Assembly: GCA_011050085.1 (NCBI GenBank)
Contig: DRGL01000059.1
Span: 1-64,000 of the forward strand
Source: Pricia antarctica
GTDB lineage: Bacteria; Bacteroidota; Bacteroidia; Flavobacteriales; Flavobacteriaceae
Direction: 5' to 3'
DNA: 64,000 bases
Position numbers and translations under genes: made by a program. This document shows, one piece after another, positions 37,528 to 46,780 of the stretch (position 1 is its first letter; every line of letters begins with the position of its first letter). The notes beneath the pieces were generated by a model. The model was not told the DNA's origin, did no database searches, and worked only from the letters and a program-made list of their open reading frames with translations.

Positions 37528-38571
37528 TTACCTTTTGATTTTCTGTTCGTTCAACCAACGGATGTACTGTATCTTATTACGGTTATGTTGCGCTGCTGTT
37601 TTGGCAAACATATGATATCCGAAATTCTTGACGTCGGCAACCATATAATAATAGTCATTCTTTTCAGAATTCAAAACCGCATCAATAGCGGTTATATCGG
37701 GCATTGTAATCGGGCCTGGTGGCACACCGGTATATTTGTAAGTGTTGTAGGGTGACTCAAGCTCTAAATCTTTGTAAAGAACCCTTTTAATTATGGTATC
37801 GAAATTACCCGTGTGTTTTTTAATGGCATAAATGACGGTAGGGTCTGCCTGAAGCTTCATTCCCGAACGAATACGATTGAGATAGAGCCCGGCGACTCTC
37901 GGACGTTCATCTACTTTTGCAGTCTCTTTATGAACAATGGCGGCCAAAGAAATAACTTCGGCAGGAGTTAGATTCAACGCTCTGGCCTTTTCCAAACGCT
38001 TTTCATTCCAAAAACGCTTGTACTCTGTTAGCATACGAGCCCTAAAATCCTCCGGAGAGGTATTCCAGAAAAATTCATAGCTGTTCGGTACATACATGGT
38101 CATTTTGGTATCATCGTTAAACCCATTGGCCTTTAAAAATTCAGGATCATTAAAAGCATCCTTTAATAGCATACTATCCGGTTCTATCTGCAGGGATATA
38201 CGACCTGCCAGATCCTTTAGCGTTTCCTGATTGTTGAATGCTACTTTTACGGGCACGTTGTTACTGCGAAGGGAATTGATAATTTCATTATTGTTCATCC
38301 CTTTTTGTATCGCATACTTTCCTGCTTTGACATTAGAAATATATCCTTTACGCTCAGCCACTTTCCTGAAACTATCCGTGTCCTCTATAAGCGGCTCCAG
38401 TTGCAATACCACTTCTGAAAAATCGGCATCCGTAGGAATATAAATAAAGGCCTGTTCGTTATTAAAACTAGTATTGGGCGCAAAAATGGCATCATATACC
38501 ATATAAGCAAATATGCCGCCAACTACAAGCCCGGCCAAAAGAATGAAAAGCAATATTTTTTTTATATACAT
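37528..38571 (-). CDS. mltG: Endolytic murein transglycosylase MltG
   Basis: 347 residues. One N-terminal membrane helix (ILLFILLAGLVVGGIFAYMVYDAIF), a LysM-like region, then the YceG core: SLAAIVHKETAKVDERPRVAGLYLNRI with the catalytic Glu in HKETAK, LQADPTVIYA, SPYNTYKYTGVPPGPI and a C-terminal YYYMVADVKNFGYHMFAKT. It cleaves nascent glycan strands at the inner membrane and is thought to set glycan length. Length is normal. Confidence 0.97.
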   Translation of the reverse strand: MYIKKILLFILLAGLVVGGIFAYMVYDAIFAPNTSFNNEQAFIYIPTDADFSEVVLQLEPLIEDTDSFRKVAERKGYISNVKAGKYAIQKGMNNNEIINSLRSNNVPVKVAFNNQETLKDLAGRISLQIEPDSMLLKDAFNDPEFLKANGFNDDTKMTMYVPNSYEFFWNTSPEDFRARMLTEYKRFWNEKRLEKARALNLTPAEVISLAAIVHKETAKVDERPRVAGLYLNRIRSGMKLQADPTVIYAIKKHTGNFDTIIKRVLYKDLELESPYNTYKYTGVPPGPITMPDITAIDAVLNSEKNDYYYMVADVKNFGYHMFAKTAAQHNRNKIQYIRWLNEQKIKR

Positions 38572-38650
38572 AGGCGTGTCAATATTGGAATTATATTTTG
38601 TTTTGTAGAATTTTACGAAGGAATAAGAATTATGAAATGCGTTTCAATAG

Positions 38651-39175
38651 TTAATCCTTTATTTTTTGGAACATAATTTCATCCTTATATACACCGTTCG
38701 AAAAAATCCAGTCCTTTTTAATGCCAATTTCCTCAAAACCTAATTTTTTAAAAAGATGGAGACTAGCATCATTTCCTGAAACTACGTTAGCATATAATTG
38801 CCTTAGCTGTAAGGTAGAAAATCCATATTCGGTTAAGAGACGTATGGCTTCCGCGCCCACCCCCTTATTTCTATTTCCATTTTCCAGAATTACCAAGCCT
38901 AAACCAGCACGATGGTTTTTGGGGTCAAAATCGAACAAATCGATGAGGCCAATGACAGTATCCTCTTTATCACATATACATAATCTCAACTGCTTGACTT
39001 CATAAATATCACGGTGGGCATTTTCTAAGTATTGCTTAAGAATATATCTTGAATAGGGCGTAACTGTACCACTTATTTCCCAGATGGCCTCGTTGTTCTC
39101 AAGTTCATATAAAAATTTGATATCGTCTGGTTCCAAGGCACGCAGCCGTATGTTCGCTCCCTGTAAACTCAACAT
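38651..39175 (-). CDS. GNAT-family N-acetyltransferase (RimJ/RimL-like)
   Basis: 174 residues. N-terminal LQGANIRLRALEPDDIKFLYELENN is typical of the RimJ/RimL/SpeG branch. The acetyl-CoA loop is NRNKGVGAEAIRLLTEYGF, and NDASLHLFKKLGFEEIGIKKDW closes the domain. Possible substrates are a ribosomal protein N-terminus or a polyamine; none can be chosen. It overlaps the end of dapF by 7 bp, so the two are coupled. Confidence 0.9.
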   Translation of the reverse strand: MLSLQGANIRLRALEPDDIKFLYELENNEAIWEISGTVTPYSRYILKQYLENAHRDIYEVKQLRLCICDKEDTVIGLIDLFDFDPKNHRAGLGLVILENGNRNKGVGAEAIRLLTEYGFSTLQLRQLYANVVSGNDASLHLFKKLGFEEIGIKKDWIFSNGVYKDEIMFQKIKD

Positions 39176-39945
39176 TCAATCTCACCTTTAAAAACTTGCT
39201 TTGCGGGGCCGATAAGTTGTATGTTTTGATAAATACCCCCATCTTTTTCAAAAGATACCTTTAATTCTCCACCCAAAGTCTTAATCTCCAATTGGTTAGC
39301 ATTCGTCTTACCGATATGGTTCATGGCTAAGGCGACAGCGGTGACACCGGTACCACAGGATAGTGTTTCGTTCTCGACGCCACGTTCGTAGGTTCGAACG
39401 GAAAAACTGGATACGTCGGTTTGCGTAACAAAATTGATATTACTTCCCGATTTTCCATAGATGCCATAACGAATTTTTTTTCCTTCCTTGAACACATCAA
39501 ATCCATCGATATCATTTACCATTTGTACGTGATGGGGTGAACCGGTATCCAAAAAGACAGCTTCCCGTTTTAAAATAATTTCGCTAAGGTTTTGCATATG
39601 AAGGCTAACCGTATCGCCATCTATACTAGCATTGTGAAGTCCGTCAACGGCTTTGAAAACCGTATTTTCAGTAATTATATTTAAATATTTTGCGAAAGCA
39701 ATCGTACATCGTGCACCGTTACCACACAAACTACCTTCATTTCCATCGGCATTAAAATAGACCATCCTAAAATCTGACAATTCGTCATTTTCCAAAAGAA
39801 TTAATCCATCACCTCCAATACCGAAGCGACGATCACAAAGCGAGGCAATTAATTTGGCATTATTATTGGAAAAGATAGATTGACGATTATCAACCATGAT
39901 AAAATCGTTGCCGGTACCTTGGTATTTAAAAAATGGGATTGTCAT
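39169..39945 (-). CDS. dapF: Diaminopimelate epimerase DapF
   Basis: 258 residues, a little short of the 270-280 usual in proteobacteria but with both halves complete. Catalytic cysteines are in SLCGNGARC and LSCGTGVTAVALA. KYQGTGNDFIMVDNR at the N-terminus and TGSPHHVQMV are family signatures. It interconverts LL- and meso-diaminopimelate for lysine and peptidoglycan. TATATTTG on the minus strand (39962-39969) is a likely promoter box 16 nt upstream. Confidence 0.97.
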   Translation of the reverse strand: MTIPFFKYQGTGNDFIMVDNRQSIFSNNNAKLIASLCDRRFGIGGDGLILLENDELSDFRMVYFNADGNEGSLCGNGARCTIAFAKYLNIITENTVFKAVDGLHNASIDGDTVSLHMQNLSEIILKREAVFLDTGSPHHVQMVNDIDGFDVFKEGKKIRYGIYGKSGSNINFVTQTDVSSFSVRTYERGVENETLSCGTGVTAVALAMNHIGKTNANQLEIKTLGGELKVSFEKDGGIYQNIQLIGPAKQVFKGEIEC

Positions 39946-39961
39946 AGGTCTAGGAAAGGGA

Positions 39962-39969
39962 CAAATATA
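39962..39969 (-). promoter_or_regulatory. TAnnTTTG (-7) box of dapF-GNAT unit
   Basis: The minus strand reads TATATTTG 16 nt before the dapF start, leaving a leader of roughly a dozen bases. No TTTG at the -33 distance. Confidence 0.45.
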
Positions 39970-40147
39970 ATAATATACACCTTAACCTTGTCCCGTGCTT
40001 TCTAAAGTATTTAATCTTAAATCCCCACTTTTCGATACAGAAAATTGAATTAAGAATTTCTTAGCAGTTAAAAAGCCGTTAAAGCGATTAATAATGTAAT
40101 AGGATACTGGCGTAAGCGTTAATTTTAACATATCTAAATTAGAAACA

Positions 40148-41554
40148 ATGAAAAAGATTACAAGTACATTTTTGGTCGCCGTTTTCGCTGGTGCGATTAC
40201 CTTGGGGGCTTACAAGTATTTTTTTGAGAACACAAAATATGCCATTGTTAACGATGGTACAGGTGCTTCGATGTTCGACACGAGCCTGACCCCAACTTCA
40301 GTGAAGGGTTCGGGACTAAATGACGTTGATTTCACCACGGCGGCAGCTAGTACAGTTAATGCAGTCGTACACGTCAAAAACGTTACTATTGGCAGGGCGC
40401 AACCCTCCAATATTATGGATTTTTTCTATGGACAAGGCGGACAGGGCCAAGAGCGTGCCCAAGTAGGTACTGGATCAGGGGTTATAATTTCACAAGATGG
40501 GTATATCGTTACCAACAACCATGTAATTGATAATTTTAATCAGTTGCAGGTGACCCTGAATAACAATAAGACCTACGATGCCGAACTGGTCGGTACCGAC
40601 CCGAATTCAGACATTGCCCTTATAAAAATCGAAGCTGAAGATGATTTGCCTTATTTGGCGTTCGGGGATTCCGATAACATTAAAATTGGTGAATGGGTAT
40701 TGGCAGTTGGGAATCCATTTAACCTTACTTCTACGGTTACCGCTGGCATTGTAAGCGCAAAAGCTAGAGATTTGCAAATGGGCGGAAGTCAGTCATTTAT
40801 TCAGACGGATGCCGCTGTTAACCCTGGAAATAGTGGTGGCGCTTTGGTGAATACCAATGGCGACTTGGTTGGTATAAATACAGCAATCACTTCACAAACC
40901 GGTTCATACGTTGGTTATTCCTTTGCTGTACCTAGCAATATAGCTAAAAAAGTTGTCGACGATATTCTGGAATATGGCAATGTACAGAAAGGCATTCTTG
41001 GAATTAGCTATATACCAATGAATTCACCCTATGCGGCGGAAAAAGGAATTCAAAACATTGATGGGGTATATATTGATGGTGTTGAGGATAATACGGGAGC
41101 TGCCAAGGCTGATTTACGTAGTGGCGATGTTATCAAACAGGTAGACAATATCAAAGTCCATAAATTTCCTGATTTAACCGGTTATCTCTCTACCAAAAAG
41201 CCAGGTGACGAGGTACAAGTTACCGTTGAAAGAGATGGGAATCAACTAAAGCTTCCTGTAACACTTACAAAGATTCAGAGCTTAACCGTTCCAGAAATGG
41301 GTTTGGTTATCAAAAATCTAACTGATAAAGACCGTAAGCAATACAATATTAAAAAAGGTGTACGCATAGTGGGCGTACCTGAGCGGTATTCTGGCTATGG
41401 TTTAGAAGGTAAAATCTTAATCGCCCTTGATGATTCGGAAATAAATGATATAGAAGAGGCAAAACGCCTTTTTGCAGGCATCTCTAAATACGAGAAAACT
41501 GTGATTACCATGTTAAACAATAAAGGAGAGCGAGAACGTTTGATTTTCCAATAA
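40148..41554 (+). CDS. HtrA/DegP-like periplasmic serine protease
   Basis: 468 residues. Uncleaved anchor or signal MKKITSTFLVAVFAGAITLGAYKYFF, then a trypsin-like domain with triad His in VTNNHVIDN, Asp in NSDIALIKI and Ser in NPGNSGGALVN. Two PDZ domains follow (about 285-370 and 385-468). It degrades or refolds misfolded envelope proteins. The gene stands alone between a divergent dapF promoter and a strong terminator at 41576. Confidence 0.96.
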   Translation: MKKITSTFLVAVFAGAITLGAYKYFFENTKYAIVNDGTGASMFDTSLTPTSVKGSGLNDVDFTTAAASTVNAVVHVKNVTIGRAQPSNIMDFFYGQGGQGQERAQVGTGSGVIISQDGYIVTNNHVIDNFNQLQVTLNNNKTYDAELVGTDPNSDIALIKIEAEDDLPYLAFGDSDNIKIGEWVLAVGNPFNLTSTVTAGIVSAKARDLQMGGSQSFIQTDAAVNPGNSGGALVNTNGDLVGINTAITSQTGSYVGYSFAVPSNIAKKVVDDILEYGNVQKGILGISYIPMNSPYAAEKGIQNIDGVYIDGVEDNTGAAKADLRSGDVIKQVDNIKVHKFPDLTGYLSTKKPGDEVQVTVERDGNQLKLPVTLTKIQSLTVPEMGLVIKNLTDKDRKQYNIKKGVRIVGVPERYSGYGLEGKILIALDDSEINDIEEAKRLFAGISKYEKTVITMLNNKGERERLIFQ

Positions 41555-41575
41555 ACGCCTCGTTGACAAATGATA

Positions 41576-41603
41576 AAAGCGTCCCTATCGGGACGTTTTT
41601 TTT
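41576..41603 (+). terminator. Rho-independent terminator after the htrA-like gene
   Basis: CGTCCC (41580-41585), loop TATC, GGGACG (41590-41595), then eight T. It lies 22 bp past the stop. Confidence 0.92.
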
Positions 41604-41706
41604 GTAAAAACCCTAGCGCAAATCAAACCTATGTCCATTTTTTTTTCTAATTTGATAATATTGAATTACTTTCGTCGCCTTAATCAATAACGATACCCAC
41701 TGTTCC

Positions 41707-42330
41707 ATGAAAGGTTTTAGAAAACTGTTACTGTTAACGGCCCTGTTGACATTCGGTCTGCAATTTGCCCAAGCCCAAGAAGAGGATGAGGAAGAGCTTT
41801 CCCTTGAAAAAGGAGATATAGATAGCCAATTTGAATATGTTTATACAAAATCGGGGAACTATAGATCTGATGGTAAACTTTACGAAGTAGTCCGAACTAT
41901 TTCATTGGATCAGCTTCGTAAGAATGTTTTGGATAGCCTTAATGGATTCAATATTCGAGCCGCAGAATTAAAGGCAACAATTTCCGGTAATGAATCCACC
42001 ATTGGTTCTCTTGAGAAAAAGTTGGAGGATACTACCAATAGTTTAGCATCGGTAACCGAGGAGAAAGATAATATGTCATTTTTAGGAATTGCTGTATCTA
42101 AGGGCACGTACAATGCCATTCTTTGGACGGTAATTGCCGGATTACTCATACTGTTACTTTTCTTTATCTATAGATTCAGGAACAGCAACATTCTCACTCA
42201 GGAAGCCAAAACCAATTTATCGGAATTGGAGACCGAGTATGAAGATCACCGTAGAAGGGCTTTGGAACGTGAACAAAAAATCAGCCGACAACTTCAAGAC
42301 GAAATCAATAAGTATAAAAAACAGAAATAA
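41707..42330 (+). CDS. Exported coiled-coil membrane protein of unknown function (upstream of trmD)
   Basis: 207 residues. Signal peptide KLLLLTALLTFGLQFAQAQ, acidic stretch EEDEEELSLEKGD, a coiled coil about 75-120 (LEKKLEDTTNSLASVTEEKDN), a membrane helix at about 138-155 (ILWTVIAGLLILLLFFIYRF) and a cytosolic coiled coil to the end (RRALEREQKISRQLQDEINKYKKQK). It has no methyltransferase motif. Homologues in flavobacteria sometimes carry the name tRNA (guanine-N1)-methyltransferase, apparently by transfer from the adjacent trmD; nothing here supports that. Followed immediately by its own terminator. Confidence 0.8.
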   Translation: MKGFRKLLLLTALLTFGLQFAQAQEEDEEELSLEKGDIDSQFEYVYTKSGNYRSDGKLYEVVRTISLDQLRKNVLDSLNGFNIRAAELKATISGNESTIGSLEKKLEDTTNSLASVTEEKDNMSFLGIAVSKGTYNAILWTVIAGLLILLLFFIYRFRNSNILTQEAKTNLSELETEYEDHRRRALEREQKISRQLQDEINKYKKQK

Positions 42331-42356
42331 AAAAAGCTCCTCTCGGAGCTTTTTTT
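42328..42356 (+). terminator. Rho-independent terminator
   Basis: AAAAAAGCTCC, loop TCTC, GGAGCTTTTTTT: a perfect stem starting directly at the stop codon of the coiled-coil protein gene, with T-run on the plus strand. Confidence 0.92.
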
Positions 42357-42375
42357 AGATATTGATTAAAGTTGA

Positions 42376-42398
42376 AATCCGGTACTTTACCGGATTTA
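42376..42398. promoter_or_regulatory. Perfect 10-bp inverted repeat abutting the trmD promoter
   Basis: AAATCCGGTA (42376-42385), loop CTT, TACCGGATTT (42389-42398). It ends one base before the TATTTTTG box at 42400. It is either an operator overlapping the promoter or a second hairpin terminator whose T-rich tail contains the box. A strong terminator already lies 20 bp upstream. Confidence 0.6.
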
Positions 42399-42399
42399 C

Positions 42400-42407
42400 T
42401 ATTTTTG
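42400..42407 (+). promoter_or_regulatory. TAnnTTTG (-7) box of trmD
   Basis: TATTTTTG, 32 nt before the trmD ATG. The surrounding ACTATTTTTGCACYTTG is shared almost exactly with the rplS promoter, which supports the call. The nearest TTG (42372-42374) is 25 nt upstream, too far for a standard -33 element. Confidence 0.55.
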
Positions 42408-42439
42408 CACTTTGGAGTAACCCAACAGAATAGATAAGT

Positions 42440-43114
42440 ATGCGTATAGATATCATTACGGTTCTCCCAGAACTTTTAGAAAGTCCATTTGGCGCCTCCA
42501 TTCTCAAGAGAGCCATTGAAAAGGGATTGGTGGAGGTTCATATGCATAATCTCAGGGATTATACGGATAAAAGCTATAACCAGGTAGACGACTATCAATT
42601 TGGCGGAGGTGCCGGCATGGTTTTAATGATAGAGCCCATTGACAAATGTATCACTGCGTTAAAAACAGCCCGTGAATATGATGAGGTGATATATATGACG
42701 CCCGATGGTTTGACGCTGAATCAGAAAATGGCAAATGGACTTTCGCTACTCAAAAATATCATAATTCTTTGCGGTCATTATAAAGGTGTGGATCACAGGG
42801 TTCGGGAAGCCTTTATCACCAAAGAAATCTCCGTCGGTGATTATGTGCTTTCTGGTGGGGAGCTAGGTGCCGCTATCGTTTGTGATGCAGTTATACGCTT
42901 ACTTCCTGGTGTACTTAACGATGAAACCTCTGCCCTTACGGACTCATTTCAAGATAACCTACTTGCTCCACCAGTGTATACTCGGCCCTCGGAATACAAA
43001 GGTATGAAAGTTCCAGAAATTCTTTTATCCGGTAATTTTCCCAAAATTGAGGAGTGGCGTGAAGATGAGGCACAAAAGCGGACCGAACGCCTTCGCCCTG
43101 ATATTTTAAAGTAA
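42440..43114 (+). CDS. trmD: tRNA (guanine-37-N1)-methyltransferase TrmD
   Basis: 224 residues, normal. The SPOUT trefoil-knot motifs are present: [58 protein letters not shown] and [16 protein letters not shown]. The catalytic Asp lies in [11 protein letters not shown]... following the knot, and [25 protein letters not shown] completes the C-terminal domain. It methylates G37 of tRNAs to prevent +1 frameshifts. It is followed by rplS with a separate promoter, so the usual rpsP-rimM-trmD-rplS operon is not present here. Confidence 0.98.
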   Translation: MRIDIITVLPELLESPFGASILKRAIEKGLVEVHMHNLRDYTDKSYNQVDDYQFGGGAGMVLMIEPIDKCITALKTAREYDEVIYMTPDGLTLNQKMANGLSLLKNIIILCGHYKGVDHRVREAFITKEISVGDYVLSGGELGAAIVCDAVIRLLPGVLNDETSALTDSFQDNLLAPPVYTRPSEYKGMKVPEILLSGNFPKIEEWREDEAQKRTERLRPDILK

Positions 43115-43149
43115 GCCGGAGTTTTTATTTCGAAAAGCTGAGAAATATA

Positions 43150-43179
43150 TTGTAGGTTCCAATATAACTACTATTTTTG
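43150..43179 (+). promoter_or_regulatory. Full promoter of rplS (TTG - 19 nt - TATTTTTG)
   Basis: TTG at 43150-43152 and TATTTTTG at 43172-43179 are separated by 19 nt, close to the Bacteroidota sigma consensus. The box is 69 nt upstream of the ATG, leaving a leader of roughly 65 nt in which L19 autoregulation would be possible. Confidence 0.7.
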
Positions 43180-43248
43180 CACCTTGTTAAATTAACCTCT
43201 GACGAAAATCGTGAAAGTTGGTTGTAGCATAACCGTAAATCAAAGATT

Positions 43249-43599
43249 ATGGATTCGTTAATAAAATTTGTTGAGGACCAGTTTGTTCCTAAAAAAGAAT
43301 TTCCAGAATTTTCAGCTGGTGATACTATTACCGTATACTACGAAATTAAGGAGGGTGAAAAAACACGTACCCAGTTTTTTAGAGGTGTAGTGATTCAAAG
43401 AAGGGGCAGCGGCTCGACCGAGACCTTCACAATACGAAAGATGTCAGGTACTGTAGGTGTAGAAAGAATATTCCCAGTTAACATGCCAGCCTTACAAAAA
43501 GTGGAAGTCAATAAGAAAGGAAAAGTACGTAGAGCCCGTATTTTCTACTTTAGAGGACTTACCGGTAAAAAAGCTCGAATTAAGGAAGTACGTTCTTAA
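43249..43599 (+). CDS. rplS: Ribosomal protein L19
   Basis: 116 residues. The L19 signature PEFSAGDTITVYYEIKEGEKTRTQ ... FRGVVIQRRGSGSTETFTIRKMS and GVERIFPVNMPALQKVEVNKKGKVRRARIFYFRGLTGKKARIKE is intact. It sits at the 30S-50S interface near bridge B8. The gene has its own promoter (43150-43179). A loose hairpin ACCCAT (43624-43629) / ATGGGT (43646-43651) followed by TTTTTC may end it. Confidence 0.98.
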   Translation: MDSLIKFVEDQFVPKKEFPEFSAGDTITVYYEIKEGEKTRTQFFRGVVIQRRGSGSTETFTIRKMSGTVGVERIFPVNMPALQKVEVNKKGKVRRARIFYFRGLTGKKARIKEVRS

Positions 43600-44130
43600 T
43601 TAAGAATTAGAATAATTTACACTACCCATTAGGATATATGTCTTGATGGGTTTTTCTTGTTATAAACAATTGTTAATAACTAATGTTTACATCCTGTTCG
43701 TTTTAAATCGACTTTAAATTTTGTAAGTTTCAGAAATCTTTGCTACTTTTAATACATGATTTAGAAAGATATTTGTCTTAAATACTTTTTTTAAATCAAT
43801 ATAGAGTTCACGTTCTTTATAAAATTGTTTAGTTTTTGTAAGGTATTGCATTACTTTTTAGTAATGAATCCGAAGCATAAAATGAGCTTAGTATCCAGAG
43901 GCTGTCGCTTTTGGAAATTTTCTAAGTGGATGTATAACTTGTTCGAAATTGAGAACTTTAGTTTTCAAACAGAAATAAGCACATTAAAACAATCTAAAAG
44001 AAATAACTGAGTCACCTTAAGTAAAATTAAGGAACGTAAGTTTTTTCAAACGTCAGGATTAGTGATGCGAATGCGATCAAGGATTGCCGATCTGTTATAA
44101 TACAGGGAAGAAAGTTCGCTAACTACTTCT

Positions 44131-44178
44131 AAAATCCATATCAATGTATTTATATATTGATATGGATTTTGTTTTTTT
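44131..44178 (+). terminator. Strong rho-independent terminator with no obvious gene
   Basis: AAAATCCATATCAAT (44131-44145) pairs perfectly with ATTGATATGGATTTT (44156-44170), a 15-bp stem with a 10-nt loop, followed by G and eight T. Nearest upstream gene on this strand is rplS, more than 500 bp away. Confidence 0.88.
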
Positions 44179-44241
44179 TATCCCATTCAGGCGCTTGTTT
44201 TTACTCCTTCCGCTTTCCCCTGACTTCAAAGCATAAAATTG

Positions 44242-44249
44242 TATATTTG
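44242..44249 (+). promoter_or_regulatory. TAnnTTTG (-7) box of the isocitrate dehydrogenase gene
   Basis: TATATTTG, 91 nt before the ATG. It lies downstream of the orphan terminator, as expected for a new transcription unit. No TTG at the -33 distance. Confidence 0.5.
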
Positions 44250-44307
44250 CTCCGCTTAAAACAAGAAATCGTTGTTATTAGCTCTTTCTTTACGATTATA
44301 TTGATAA

Positions 44308-46563
<2,256 letters not shown>

Positions 46564-46664
46564 GTCAGGGAGAAACCATCATACCTTTACAAATACAACA
46601 ATAATAATTTCAACTTAAGTTTATTGTAGTTTTTTTTGGAATGCATGAGCTAATACATATTTAT

Positions 46665-46700
46665 AAAATGGTCACTATCTATTGATGGTGTCCATTTTTT
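46665..46700 (+). terminator. Rho-independent terminator after isocitrate dehydrogenase
   Basis: AAAATGG-T-CACTAT (46665-46678) pairs with ATGGTG-T-CCATTTT (46685-46698), with one T:T mismatch and one T:G pair, followed by TT. It ends 80 bp before the TonB receptor start. Confidence 0.75.
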
Positions 46701-46780
46701 AATATATGGTTAAGCACAGGTGTCCGCCCTATTTTCTTTTTACTTTTAGCGTAAGTATCGTTGGAACAAAATCAGCTTTA

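Noticed and set aside
41707-42330. tRNA (guanine-N1)-methyltransferase
   Set aside because: No methyltransferase motif; the real TrmD is at 42440-43114.
43825-44010. 61-residue ORF as a gene
   Set aside because: Composition is low-complexity, there is no recognisable family, and the overlapping frames are equally open in AT-rich DNA.
46706-46780. Extended N-terminus of the TonB receptor
   Set aside because: The extra residues lack a signal pattern, overlap the terminator region, and the ATG at 46781 begins a proper signal peptide.
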